A DNA stretch of 64,000 nucleotides from Pseudomonas sp. SDI (GCF_003105155.1 NZ_QETK01000010.1:1-64000); one strand, 5' to 3'. Numbered from the stretch's first letter, positions 18,068 through 26,073 are shown. The notes: generated by a model from the sequence alone, not told the origin. Numbers and translations are program-made.

Positions 18068-18589
18068 TCAGGAGACGGCAAGTATGGCTGCTATCAACGA
18101 CAGGGGTTGCCCTTGGTAGACGTTCAGGTAGCGTTCGCCGTTGCTGAGGCGTTGTCGGGGTTGCTGGCCTTGGACCGATTTCAGGCGTATCCGGTACCAC
18201 TGCTGCGCGGACTCTGAGACGGCGATGGCGTCACCGAACTCCACCGTCCATTGCTGGCCGGAGGTTGAAATGTTGTAGAGGCCGAGATAACCGTTTCTGC
18301 TGATTTCCAGATGGCCGCCGGTGAAGTCGCGACTGGATTTGTGACGGATGTCGCCGACGATGGTGTACCGCGGCAGGCCTTTGCTGTCGCTGGTGCAGTG
18401 GGTGAAGCGAAAGTTGCAGCCCAGCACGCTGAGTGGGGGCTGACGCTCCTTGATCACCAGCCAACCTTCGGTGGCCAGGCCGGAGCGGTACTGATAGCTA
18501 GTGGAGACGATTTCGTTGAACTGTTCGTTGTCGGCGCGACGAATGGCCAGGGTGAAGGTGGGTGGGCGTTGGCTGGTGCGGTCTTCCAT
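18068..18589 (-). CDS. Hypothetical protein, 173 aa
   Basis: The protein has 173 residues, no signal peptide and no membrane segment. Its pattern of alternating hydrophobic residues with many aromatic, Gly and Ser positions (YTIVGDIRH, LEISRNGYLGLYN, WTVEFGDAI, YLNVYQGQ) suggests an all-beta fold, and two Cys are close together (LGCNFRFTHC). The ATG at 18589 has GGAG about eight bases before it. It runs in the same direction as speC, 109 bases downstream of it. I do not recognise the family. Confidence 0.65.
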   Translation of the reverse strand: MEDRTSQRPPTFTLAIRRADNEQFNEIVSTSYQYRSGLATEGWLVIKERQPPLSVLGCNFRFTHCTSDSKGLPRYTIVGDIRHKSSRDFTGGHLEISRNGYLGLYNISTSGQQWTVEFGDAIAVSESAQQWYRIRLKSVQGQQPRQRLSNGERYLNVYQGQPLSLIAAILAVS

Positions 18590-18665
18590 GACGATGACTC
18601 CGTTGGCTTTAGCGGCCGACGGTAACCAGTCAGGACAGGGGGGCGGGAGAGCGAAGCGCTTCTGT

Positions 18666-18688
18666 GGGAGCCGACGGTGCCGGCTCCC
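18666..18688 (-). terminator. Hairpin after speC (REP-like)
   Basis: GGGAGCCG and CGGCTCCC pair perfectly around a seven-base loop, just beyond the speC stop codon at 18699. There is no U-run, so it is either a REP-type element (the TGTGGGAGCCG edge is common in Pseudomonas repeats) or a transcript-stabilising hairpin. Confidence 0.5.
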
Positions 18689-18698
18689 CCAGGAGGCG

Positions 18699-19862
18699 TT
18701 ACAGGTAGTAAGCCTTCAGCGGCGGGAAGCCATTGAACTCCACTGCGCTGTAGCTGGTGGTGTAGGCACCGGTCGACAGCCAGTACAGGCGGTCGCCGAT
18801 CGCCAGGTTCAGTGGCAGGCCGTATTTGTAGTGCTCGTACATGATGTCGGCGCTGTCGCAGGTTGGGCCGGCGATCACCACTTCTTCCATTTCGCCTTTC
18901 TTCTCGGTCCAGATCGGGAACTTGATCGACTCGTCCATGGTTTCGATCAGGCCGGAGAACTTGCCCACATCGGTGTACACCCAGCGCTCGACTGCGGTAC
19001 GCGACTTGCGCGCCACCAGCACCACTTCGCTGACCAGGATACCGGCGTTGGCAATCAGCGAACGGCCCGGCTCGAGGATGATTTCCGGCAGGTCGTCGCC
19101 GAAGTCTTCCTTGAGGAAGCGGATGATCTCTTCGGCGTAGGTTTCCAGGCTGTTGGTGCGGGTGATGTAGTTGGCCGGGAAGCCGCCACCCATGTTGATC
19201 AGTTTCAGCTCGATGCCGTCTTCGTCTTTCAGGCGCTCGAAGATCACCTTCACCTTGGCAATCGCCGCGTCCCAAACGCTGATGTCGCGTTGCTGCGAGC
19301 CGACGTGGAAGGAGATGCCGTATGGCACCAGGCCCAGGTCGCGGGCGAGGATCAGCAGGTCCATGGCCATGTCGGTCTGGCAGCCGAACTTGCGCGACAG
19401 TGGCCAGTCGGCCGTGGTCGAGCCTTCGGTGAGGATCCGTACATAGACTTTCGAGCCCGGCGCGGCCTTGGCGATGTTGCGCAGGTCGGCTTCGGAGTCG
19501 GTGGCATACAGACGCACGCCCTTCTCGTAGAAGTAGCGGATGTCTTTGGATTTCTTGATGGTGTTGCCGTAGCTGATACGGTCGGCGCTGACGCCACGGT
19601 CCATCACTTTGTCCAGCTCATAGATCGAGGCGATGTCGAAGCTCGAGCCTTTTTCCTTGAGCAGGTCGATGATCTCGACCGCCGGGTTGGCCTTGACCGC
19701 GTAGTAGACCTTGGCGAATTCGAAACCGGCGCGCAGGTCGTCGTAGGCCTTGCTGATCATCTGGGTATCGATCAGCACGAACGGGGTTTCTTGCTTGTCG
19801 GCGAACGCCTTCATTTTCTGAAAGGTATCGCGCGCGAAGTAGTCTTCGACCTGAATCGACAT
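18699..19862 (-). CDS. speC: Ornithine/lysine decarboxylase, alanine-racemase fold
   Basis: A 387-residue PLP-dependent decarboxylase of the eukaryotic ODC type (fold III). The PLP lysine lies in YYAVKANP, the phosphate-binding region in MGGGFP, the EPGRSLIANAG motif is intact, and the catalytic Cys is in PTCDSADIMYEHY. The start at 19862 (MSIQVEDYFARDTF) matches the usual length; the frame is open to 19955 without support. It turns ornithine into putrescine (lysine to cadaverine is possible in some homologues), feeding polyamine synthesis in the cytoplasm. Confidence 0.93.
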   Translation of the reverse strand: MSIQVEDYFARDTFQKMKAFADKQETPFVLIDTQMISKAYDDLRAGFEFAKVYYAVKANPAVEIIDLLKEKGSSFDIASIYELDKVMDRGVSADRISYGNTIKKSKDIRYFYEKGVRLYATDSEADLRNIAKAAPGSKVYVRILTEGSTTADWPLSRKFGCQTDMAMDLLILARDLGLVPYGISFHVGSQQRDISVWDAAIAKVKVIFERLKDEDGIELKLINMGGGFPANYITRTNSLETYAEEIIRFLKEDFGDDLPEIILEPGRSLIANAGILVSEVVLVARKSRTAVERWVYTDVGKFSGLIETMDESIKFPIWTEKKGEMEEVVIAGPTCDSADIMYEHYKYGLPLNLAIGDRLYWLSTGAYTTSYSAVEFNGFPPLKAYYL

Positions 19863-20512
19863 GCTTAGGGACTCCATGGGCAAACTGAAAAAATAAGTGG
19901 CTGCAACTGAACGTCCTCCGTATCCCCACTTTGGTTCGCCTACTTCCCAAGGCATGTCGCCGAAAGCAAAAAGGTCAACCGTGCCCGTTACACCAGAGCG
20001 GCGGGTGACCTTGCTGTCTCGTCGTCAGTACTTGAGCCGGATGGATCGTTTCCAGCATGGACGTTCGGCGCGAACTTTAGGACCTGGGGGGTTCAAGATC
20101 AACAAAAAATGTCGCGTTTTCGCACACGTCTGTCGCCGCGAATCGGCCAGCCACAAAGCAACCGACTCAGGTAAACAGTAGGCGTTCAGTTTGATTACAA
20201 AAGCGTTAAAAATACCGTTATACGCGGGGATCTTTCACTGATCGGCGAGTGTTGCCCCTGAGCCTGACGATCGCCGACGATAGCGACGAAACGCTCGGAA
20301 AACGCCACCCAAGGCGTCAAGCGGGCGGGGGGCTCCAGCAGCCCTGCCGTTCAGTTTTTTTTCCGCCTGGAGAAACGGATTTTTTTCCCGGTGTGGCTGA
20401 ATTTTTTTCGTCATTACACGTTTCGTCGGTAACGACGATCTTCGATTGCCCGGCTTAATAAGAAACATTACTATTCGCGCCTCTCTCCCTTGCCGCCCGA
20501 TAACCCCGCACC
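19863..20512. other. Long intergenic region upstream of speC and the sigma-factor stub
   Basis: The 650 bases hold no gene I can support. They must contain the speC promoter (reading left) and the promoter of the ECF sigma fragment (reading right). Several T-runs occur between 20356 and 20412 on the plus strand. No convincing operator palindrome was found by eye. Confidence 0.5.
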
Positions 20513-20605
20513 GTGTCACGACACAAAGGCTTCCTCGACCACTACAACGAGTTGATCGGCACCTGGACGCGCAAACTGCGCAGTCGTCAGCAGGCCGAGG
20601 ATCTG
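20513..20605 (+). pseudogene. 5' stub of an ECF (FecI-like) sigma-factor gene
   Basis: From a GTG at 20513 the first 30 codons (MSRHKGFLDHYNELIGTWTR, then KLRSRQQAEDLA) match the start of region 2 of iron-starvation ECF sigma factors, where the family continues with the HDTFVRVLE-like segment. Here similarity stops at about 20605 and the frame runs into the next gene, which reads the other way and ends at 20655. The rest of the sigma gene and the usual fecR partner are absent. I take this as an insertion or deletion breakpoint at the left edge of the accessory segment 20.6-29.0 kb. Confidence 0.68.
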
Positions 20606-20654
20606 GCGCTGGTCGACAACGCGCCACTACCAGACCTCGTTCGGCCGTTAAGAA

Positions 20655-21467
20655 TTAATGGTCAGCAGGCCCGTTCACGATGTCGTTATCCGGGGGCTGT
20701 TTCGTTGCTTCGGTTTCGTTCGTCTGGCCTGTCAAGGAGCCTTTGTCGAAGTACTCTTCGAGTTTTGCGAACAGGCTCATTGCATCGCCTTCTGCTTGAC
20801 CCGTTTTGTAGTTGAAGTCCAGGTCTATGTTGCGTTGGTATTGTGCGCGTGTATCTTCGGGATACAGAACCTGTTCCATCACTGGCAAACTATCGAAATG
20901 CCTCAAGCATTCGGTAGCGAGCACGGTCTGCTTACCGGTGTTGTGGTATTCCTCTTGCGCTGCTTGTATGACCTGTAGACGCCATGCTTCTTCTTGATCA
21001 TGCGCTTCTGATCGCGCTGCGCGTCGCTCATTAATGGTAAAGCTACCGCTTTCGTCATTGACAATTAGTGAAAGCTGGTCTCTGGACAAGCCTTTAAATG
21101 GATTTCTCCCGATGCCGTTTTCAAAGTCGGTTGCCTTACGCGCGCGGTCGAGCAACTGAGGGTCGTCAGTGTTGGGTAATTCAGCATCCTGTATTGATTT
21201 GTTCGTGCTATGGAGCAATTGATCATTGATGCGTTTAGCCTTCTCTGCCAACCCCGCAAAATCTAGCCCTGCGTTCTCGACCTCCGCCCGCGCCGCCGCA
21301 TTGCTCAATTGCTGAGCCAGCGATGACACTGATTCGCGGGTATCCGGGAAAGTAGCGGCAGGGGGTGCTGGTTTGTCTTCAACCGGCGAACTGGAGGGTT
21401 GCTTGGTTTGCGTAGTACTGGCGCTGTTCAGCGCTTTGCTGACACGTGAACTATCAAAAGTGAGCAT
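20655..21467 (-). CDS. Hypothetical protein, paralogue 1 of 3 (MLTFDSSRV family)
   Basis: A 270-residue soluble protein with no signal peptide or membrane segment. Residues 1-40 are Ser/Thr/Pro-rich and look disordered; 43-105 are helix-prone (DTRESVSSLAQQLSNAAARA), followed by a conserved core NGIGRNPFKGLSRDQLSLI and DESGSFTINERRAA. The ATG at 21467 has AAGGAAG seven bases upstream; the frame extends to 21533 only because a conserved leader happens to be open. It is about 80% alike to paralogue 3 in the middle and nearly identical to paralogue 2 over residues 1-60. I do not know its function; it resembles Pseudomonas proteins I recall only as hypothetical. Confidence 0.8.
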   Translation of the reverse strand: MLTFDSSRVSKALNSASTTQTKQPSSSPVEDKPAPPAATFPDTRESVSSLAQQLSNAAARAEVENAGLDFAGLAEKAKRINDQLLHSTNKSIQDAELPNTDDPQLLDRARKATDFENGIGRNPFKGLSRDQLSLIVNDESGSFTINERRAARSEAHDQEEAWRLQVIQAAQEEYHNTGKQTVLATECLRHFDSLPVMEQVLYPEDTRAQYQRNIDLDFNYKTGQAEGDAMSLFAKLEEYFDKGSLTGQTNETEATKQPPDNDIVNGPADH

Positions 21468-21524
21468 GACAATCTTCCTTAATCCGAGTAATAACCAGTT
21501 CAGGCATCCTTGCCGTGCAATGTC
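21281..21524. repeat. Direct repeat copy A (5' end and leader of paralogue 1)
   Basis: These 244 bases match 22389-22632 base for base except for about six positions counted by eye. The repeat covers codons 1 to about 62 of paralogue 1, its Shine-Dalgarno and the leader hairpin. Outside it, the two genes differ strongly, which points to a recent duplication or gene conversion limited to this tract. Confidence 0.9.
21503..21514 (-). promoter_or_regulatory. Leader hairpin with CAAGGATG, candidate RsmA/CsrA site
   Basis: On the coding strand the leader reads GGCAAGGATGCC: GGCA and TGCC pair, exposing AGGA. The core CAAGGATG equals the central part of the RsmA/CsrA consensus (RUACARGGAUGU). It lies 36 bases before the ATG, and a second GGA lies in the Shine-Dalgarno (AAGGAAG), the usual two-site arrangement for translational repression. 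The sequence is seen; binding is inferred. Confidence 0.6.
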
Positions 21525-21759
21525 GTTCGTCATTATCCTTAACGGTTGGATGGGGATGGTCTAATGCAATTTTATTTGTGTGAAAACAAGTAAGTATGGC
21601 GGTCCTTTGCATAGGTATGGCGAAGGTTTCGTAGCGCAATAAAAGTTTCTTTGAGGCAGTAGGCCGTACACGAACCTCCGAAGTAAACAGTGTGTCTTTG
21701 AAATGCTGCAAAGAGGCTTGGGTCCTCTGAGCATTAATCTGACTTAGTGGCCGTTAAAT

Positions 21760-22575
21760 TTAAGATGTTTTGTGCAACCCTTCTTTAATGGATATCGCAT
21801 CTTCAGTCGATTCGGCTTCATTTGGCGGTGTCTTGCTTTCCAAGGAGCCTTTGTCAAAATACCTTTCGAGCATCGAAAACAGGTCTGGTAACTCAGCTTC
21901 TTTCTGGCCTGTCTTGTAATTGAACCCGGTATCGATATCGTGCTGCAGTTCAGCCGGATAGCTAACTGGGTAGCGCGCCTGTTCGATGGTAGGTAACTCG
22001 TTGTAATGTTTCAGAAGGGCGGTGCAGAACTCCGTGATTTTACCTGTGTTGTGATATTCCTCTTGGGAGTTTTTAATTACCTGTTGACGCCATGCCGACT
22101 CTTGGTGAAAAGCCTCTTCCCATGCCGCTCGCCGTTCATTGATAGTAAAATCTCCACTCTCATCATAAGCAATTAATGCAAGTTGATCTCGTGGCATACC
22201 TTTAAAAGGATTTCTACCAATACCATTTGAAAAATTGCTGGCCTTGCGGGCTTGGTCGAGTCGCTGGCTATCATCACTGTTGGGTACTTCTGCGTCACGT
22301 AGGACTTCATCGGAGCGATTGAAAAGCTGATCAACAATCCGTGTAGCTTTCTCCGCCAACTCCGCAAAATCTAGCCCGGCATTCTCAACCTCCGCCCGCG
22401 CCGCCGCATTGCTCAATTGCTGAGCCAGCGATGACACTGATTCGCGGGTATCCGGGAAAGTAACGGCAGGGGTTGTTGGTTTGTCTTCAACCGGCGAACT
22501 GGAGGGTTGCTTGGTTTGCGTAGTACTGGCGCTGTTCAGCGCTTTGCTGACACGTGAACTATCAAAAGTGAGCAT
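21760..22575 (-). CDS. Hypothetical protein, paralogue 2 of 3 (MLTFDSSRV family)
   Basis: A 271-residue paralogue of the genes at 20655 and 28050, with the same order: low-complexity N-terminus, SLAQQLSNAAARAEVENAGLDF, NGIGRNPFKG, DESGDFTINERRAAW, EEYHNTGK and FNYKTGQ. No signal peptide, no membrane segment, no cysteine outside one in EFCTALL. It is the most divergent copy after residue 70. The 292 bases between it and paralogue 1 contain only the leader of paralogue 1 and no gene I can support. Function unknown. Confidence 0.8.
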   Translation of the reverse strand: MLTFDSSRVSKALNSASTTQTKQPSSSPVEDKPTTPAVTFPDTRESVSSLAQQLSNAAARAEVENAGLDFAELAEKATRIVDQLFNRSDEVLRDAEVPNSDDSQRLDQARKASNFSNGIGRNPFKGMPRDQLALIAYDESGDFTINERRAAWEEAFHQESAWRQQVIKNSQEEYHNTGKITEFCTALLKHYNELPTIEQARYPVSYPAELQHDIDTGFNYKTGQKEAELPDLFSMLERYFDKGSLESKTPPNEAESTEDAISIKEGLHKTS

Positions 22576-22632
22576 GACAATCTTCCTTAATCCGAGTAAT
22601 GATCAGTCCAGGCATCCTTGCCGTGCAATGTC
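22389..22632. repeat. Direct repeat copy B (5' end and leader of paralogue 2)
   Basis: Partner of 21281-21524, same length of 244 bases and about six differences by eye. The corresponding part of the third gene (around 28681-28925) is related but clearly more diverged. Confidence 0.9.
22611..22622 (-). promoter_or_regulatory. Leader hairpin with CAAGGATG, candidate RsmA/CsrA site
   Basis: Same GGCAAGGATGCC element as at 21503-21514, here 35 bases before the ATG of paralogue 2, with the same AAGGAAG Shine-Dalgarno downstream. In this copy the upstream frame carries an in-frame stop, so the conserved leader is not coding, which favours a regulatory reason for its conservation. Confidence 0.6.
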
Positions 22633-22751
22633 TTTTAGACGGATAGTGCCTTTTCTAAAATAAAATATTTATCTGGGAATCTGAGGTTGTGGTGGAGTGT
22701 AGTAAAAACGAGATATTTTTTGAAACAACACACTCGACAGATTTTTCTAGC

Positions 22752-22787
22752 GCAGTCATACCCAGCTGGCGTGGCGGGCATGACTGC
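22752..22787. repeat. Inverted repeat after the secreted-protein gene
   Basis: The arms GCAGTCAT and ATGACTGC pair perfectly and extend inward with CCC/GGG. It begins nine bases beyond the stop of the gene at 22796-23254, at the end of the macAB-type operon, so it probably ends or protects that transcript. There is no clear U-run on either strand. Confidence 0.6.
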
Positions 22788-22795
22788 CTGTTCGA

Positions 22796-23254
22796 TTACT
22801 TCATGGTGAACTGAACAGCCCACGAATAATCCGTGTAGTTGGTCGAGGTAATGGTCGCCGTGCAGCTCGCGCCGCCGCTCGGGGTCGCGCTTTTCTTCCA
22901 TTGCGGAGTTTTGCTGCCGGTGGCGCTGCGGATGTTGAGGAAGGTGGTGCTGAAGACGCAGGTCTTGTCACCGATTTTGTAGCGGACGGTGGCGAAGTTA
23001 GTATCAGGGGAGATGAGGCTTTGGACGGTATAGAATCCCGTGTTGCCACCTGAAATCTCCTGATCTGGTTTTGGTCTGGAGTTCTGATAAGTGCTTGTTT
23101 CGTTGGCGTTAGTGATGGTGTAGACCGCTGGAGCAGAGCCGGAAGCACCCAGGTGTTTGACAGTAACCTGTACTGCAGGGCCTCCGTATGCTGCTCCCGC
23201 CGTGATAGCAGCAGCCATTGCTACTGTAGTAAACAGAGTTTTTCCACGTTTCAT
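22796..23254 (-). CDS. Small secreted protein, candidate substrate of the MacAB-TolC system
   Basis: A 152-residue protein with a clear Sec signal peptide (KRGK, then a hydrophobic run to about residue 22, Ala-rich, cleavage near AAYGG-PAV). The mature part (about 128 residues) is Ser/Thr/Gly-rich, looks all-beta, and has exactly two cysteines (KTCVF and ASCTATI), so one disulfide is likely. It starts 88 bases after macA in the same direction and ends the operon. Its ribosome site ATACAAGGAAGC overlaps a near-consensus RsmA site. I do not recognise a family; export by the adjacent MacAB-TolC is an inference from position and from the known handling of a small disulfide toxin (STII) by E. coli MacAB-TolC. 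Confidence 0.8.
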   Translation of the reverse strand: MKRGKTLFTTVAMAAAITAGAAYGGPAVQVTVKHLGASGSAPAVYTITNANETSTYQNSRPKPDQEISGGNTGFYTVQSLISPDTNFATVRYKIGDKTCVFSTTFLNIRSATGSKTPQWKKSATPSGGASCTATITSTNYTDYSWAVQFTMK

Positions 23255-23261
23255 GAATTAT

Positions 23262-23273
23262 GCTTCCTTGTAT
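23262..23273 (-). promoter_or_regulatory. Shine-Dalgarno overlapping a near-consensus RsmA/CsrA site
   Basis: The coding strand reads ATACAAGGAAGC directly before the secreted-protein start. Compared with the RsmA/CsrA SELEX consensus RUACARGGAUGU it matches ten of twelve positions. The GGA lies in the ribosome site, so binding would block translation. Confidence 0.6.
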
Positions 23274-23342
23274 TGATGGATGTGCGATAGCAATCTTTCG
23301 ATCGTTATTGCCTGGTGCGAAGCACTGGCCAAATCACCAATG

Positions 23343-24599
23343 CTACGAATCTGGGGGTATCAAAGCGGGCGTTAACTCAACGTACCCAGGCGCAATGCCC
23401 GTGATCTCCACGCCTTCAGGGACAGTTCGTTGTGCGCTGACTGAAACCCGTGTTCCGTGCCCTGTGCCGTCGGTGCTGTACATGACATAAGTGCCGTCCG
23501 CGTCATGCCGAATGGCTTCAGCCGGCACCACCAGCCCACGCTCGTTTCTATAGAGGCTCAGACTGATTCGCGCACTCATGCCCAAGCGCACTCGATGCCG
23601 TTGTTCAAGGCTCAGGGGATCGACGGCAACCAGCACCTCATAAGTGCCACCTGCATTGTTTTGCTCAGCGCTAGAAGATTGGGCACTGATGGAAAGCACC
23701 TTGCCCTGGAGCAGGACACCGTCGAATCCATCGCCGCTGATCTGTGCCGGCATCCCTGGCCGTAGTAGCTGAAGATCAGCTTCTTCAACGCGGGTGACCG
23801 CGTTCATTTTTTCTTCACTGACCAGTTCCATCAGGGGCGCGCCTTGGGTTACCCGCATGCCAACCTGAAGTGCAGACAGCGCGTCGGGACCATTGCCTTT
23901 TCGGGGCCGTAGCACCACGCCGGTAAAGGGCGCGCTCACTTCGCGTTGATTGCGCTCGGCCAGTAAGCTGTCATAGCGCGCCTGGGCATTCGCCAGTTGC
24001 ATCTGCGCGATCTGTCGGTTTTCGCCCACGCCCATTGCTTCGGTGCTGCGCAGTTCGGCGCGGGCGGCACTCAGGTCGAGTGTTTGTAATTTGAACTGCT
24101 GCGTCAGCGCTTCAACTTCCATGCGCGCAACAATGCCGCGCTCGAATAACCGCTGGGTGTCCGCCAATTTGGCTTGCGTGTCGGTGAACGCAAGTTCGGC
24201 ATTGGTCACACCCCGCCGCGCGCGGGCAACGTCATCGCTGTTTGCCCAGGCAAGCATGTCCTGCACTGTTCGTCGCGCCTTGAGCAGTTCGGCCGTGGCC
24301 TCGCGCAACTGGATGTCCAGTTGTGCAGTGCCAAGGGTGAACAGCAGTTGCGAGCGCTCGACGTTCTCGCCCGCGCTTACGGCCAATTGCTCGATCGTTC
24401 CATCGAAGGGGGCCGAGAGCGTTTGCCGATACGCCGGCTCGATACGTCCTACCAGGCCAAGCCGGCTTTCTATGACGCGTGGCCGTACCGCAACCCAGGT
24501 GCTTTCGCGCAGTGCTTGCGAAGTGCCGAAGCCTATATAGGCTGCACACAGTGCGGCGGCGCCAACCAAGGCCAGCAGTGCAATCGAACGCTCAGTCAT
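23343..24599 (-). CDS. MacA-like periplasmic adaptor of an ABC export system
   Basis: A 418-residue membrane fusion protein: N-terminal anchor (about residues 5-26), a lipoyl-like half (PAYRQTLSAPFDGTIEQLAVSAGENV), a coiled-coil hairpin (about 95-205), the second lipoyl half (EVSAPFTGVVLRP), then barrel and membrane-proximal domains. Its start overlaps the TolC-like gene by eight bases (ATGACTGA). It should join the MacB-type permease to the outer-membrane channel encoded just upstream. The gene order here (ATPase, permease, channel, adaptor) differs from the usual macA-macB order, so the symbol is not applied. Confidence 0.88.
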   Translation of the reverse strand: MTERSIALLALVGAAALCAAYIGFGTSQALRESTWVAVRPRVIESRLGLVGRIEPAYRQTLSAPFDGTIEQLAVSAGENVERSQLLFTLGTAQLDIQLREATAELLKARRTVQDMLAWANSDDVARARRGVTNAELAFTDTQAKLADTQRLFERGIVARMEVEALTQQFKLQTLDLSAARAELRSTEAMGVGENRQIAQMQLANAQARYDSLLAERNQREVSAPFTGVVLRPRKGNGPDALSALQVGMRVTQGAPLMELVSEEKMNAVTRVEEADLQLLRPGMPAQISGDGFDGVLLQGKVLSISAQSSSAEQNNAGGTYEVLVAVDPLSLEQRHRVRLGMSARISLSLYRNERGLVVPAEAIRHDADGTYVMYSTDGTGHGTRVSVSAQRTVPEGVEITGIAPGYVELTPALIPPDS

Positions 24600-26073
24600 T
24601 CAGTTCAATCCCCCAACTGTCGAGCGTCGTACCCAGGTTCTGGTCGAGCGTGCTCTGGGCATTGAAGTACGCGATAAGGGCGTTTAGCCGAGTGTTTTCG
24701 GCATTACGCAAGTCGGCTTCGAAACTGATGACCTGGAAGTTGCTGGAGCGGCCTGCCGCCAGTTTCTCGCGCTCAATCTGCAGCGTGCGCCGTGACAGCG
24801 CCTGCGCGCGCTGGGCAATCTCGTATTGGCGCCAGCGGGTATTCAAATCGCGCAGGCTGTTGCCGACATCGCGTTGCAACAGTTGGCGGCTTTCGGCCAG
24901 GCGGATGTTCTGATCCTCAACCTGAACCTGTGCGCGCACTTTCGTTTGTCGAATCGACAGGTCGTTCAGAGGGATATCCAGCTGAATACCGGCATAACCT
25001 TCCCAGCTGTGCTCGGTCGTTCGAACACCGCCAACGGCCAGATGGTCGCGAACTTGTGTTGCTCCGCCAACCAGCGAGACATCCCACCGTTGCTCATTGC
25101 TGGCCAACAACAAATTGATCGCCGCCTGTTCGCTGACGATCAACTGCGTCAGGTAGGCCGGCTGTTGTTCATATGCCGCACCGAGTGCTTCGGCCAGGCT
25201 CATTTGCGTGTGTTGGGGTTGCAGGGTGTCGCTTGCGTTAAGTGGGCTGTTCAGGTCGAGCGCGAGTAATTGCAACAACGCCAGTCGGCCGCCATCCAGT
25301 TGGTTGTAGGCCTCCTCGACGGCGAGTTCCTGGGCGGCTACAGCGGCCTGGGTCTGGACCACTTCGAACGCTGCCATACGGCCGGCAGCAATCATTGCCT
25401 GATTGGCCTCCAGCAACTGTTGTGCACGGGCCAGGGCATCCTTGGCAATCTGCACTTGCTCCTGGGCGCGCAACAGCTCGCGGTAGGCGAGGATGATCTG
25501 GGTAATGCTGTTCGAGACGCTGGACTTGAGGTTCAGCCGGTTGATCTGTTCAGCAAGGCGGGCCAGACGAACCGGTGCGGTGTTTATCTCCCAGCCGGCA
25601 CCGCGCAACAGCGGTTGGATCACACTGAACGTTGCACCATCGGTACGCGTTCGTCCGGCCTGGTTGGCGATTGAAAGCTGGTTGCTCCAGGCCAGGCTGA
25701 ACCGCGTGCCGAACGCGGTTTGCCACACGGCTTGCGGCAGGACTTCGTGCTGCCGATAGCGATCGCTTTGATTGCGGTACGCGATGTGCCGACCGCTGAG
25801 GGTCAGCTGTGGCGTGAAGCGGTCTTCTTCGACGCGCAGGTCGAACTTCTGAGCGATCCGTTGCAGGTAACTGCTACGGATCGCGCGGTTGTCGCGCAAG
25901 CCCAGGTAGATGGCATCGGCCAAGCTCAGCTCGATGGTTTGCTCGCGCAGCGACACCGGGCGCATGGGCATGCTGGCATGCGCCGGCGCCAGCGTCGTTG
26001 CCTGGGCCTTGGTGTGCCAGGCGAGCAGGTAAAGCAGGAACAGCCAGCACCTGGCGCGTGGATGGTCAGTCAT
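24592..26073 (-). CDS. TolC-family outer-membrane channel protein
   Basis: A 493-residue TolC-like protein with an N-terminal signal (RCWLFLLYLLAWHTKAQA) and no lipobox. Two repeats of the family are visible, with long helical coiled-coil regions and an ending typical of the family (LNALIAYFNAQSTLDQNLGT). The ATG at 26073 overlaps the MacB-type gene by eight bases; the frame extends to 26109 without a better start. It gives this ABC system a dedicated exit duct, unlike E. coli MacAB which borrows the housekeeping TolC. Confidence 0.88.
   Translation of the reverse strand: MTDHPRARCWLFLLYLLAWHTKAQATTLAPAHASMPMRPVSLREQTIELSLADAIYLGLRDNRAIRSSYLQRIAQKFDLRVEEDRFTPQLTLSGRHIAYRNQSDRYRQHEVLPQAVWQTAFGTRFSLAWSNQLSIANQAGRTRTDGATFSVIQPLLRGAGWEINTAPVRLARLAEQINRLNLKSSVSNSITQIILAYRELLRAQEQVQIAKDALARAQQLLEANQAMIAAGRMAAFEVVQTQAAVAAQELAVEEAYNQLDGGRLALLQLLALDLNSPLNASDTLQPQHTQMSLAEALGAAYEQQPAYLTQLIVSEQAAINLLLASNEQRWDVSLVGGATQVRDHLAVGGVRTTEHSWEGYAGIQLDIPLNDLSIRQTKVRAQVQVEDQNIRLAESRQLLQRDVGNSLRDLNTRWRQYEIAQRAQALSRRTLQIEREKLAAGRSSNFQVISFEADLRNAENTRLNALIAYFNAQSTLDQNLGTTLDSWGIELND

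Noticed and set aside
20235..20627. 130-codon minus-strand frame across the speC/sigma-stub gap
   Set aside because: It is antisense to the sigma-factor stub, is Arg/Ser/Cys-rich and has no ribosome site.
20655..21533. Longer version of paralogue 1 starting at 21533, which would add 22 conserved residues also seen in copy 3
   Set aside because: Copy 2 has an in-frame stop in the equivalent leader and each gene has a good ribosome site at the later ATG, so the upstream similarity is better explained as a conserved regulatory leader.
22752..22787. Inverted repeat as a classical rho-independent terminator
   Set aside because: The stem is good but neither side has a T-run, so it is listed only as an inverted repeat.
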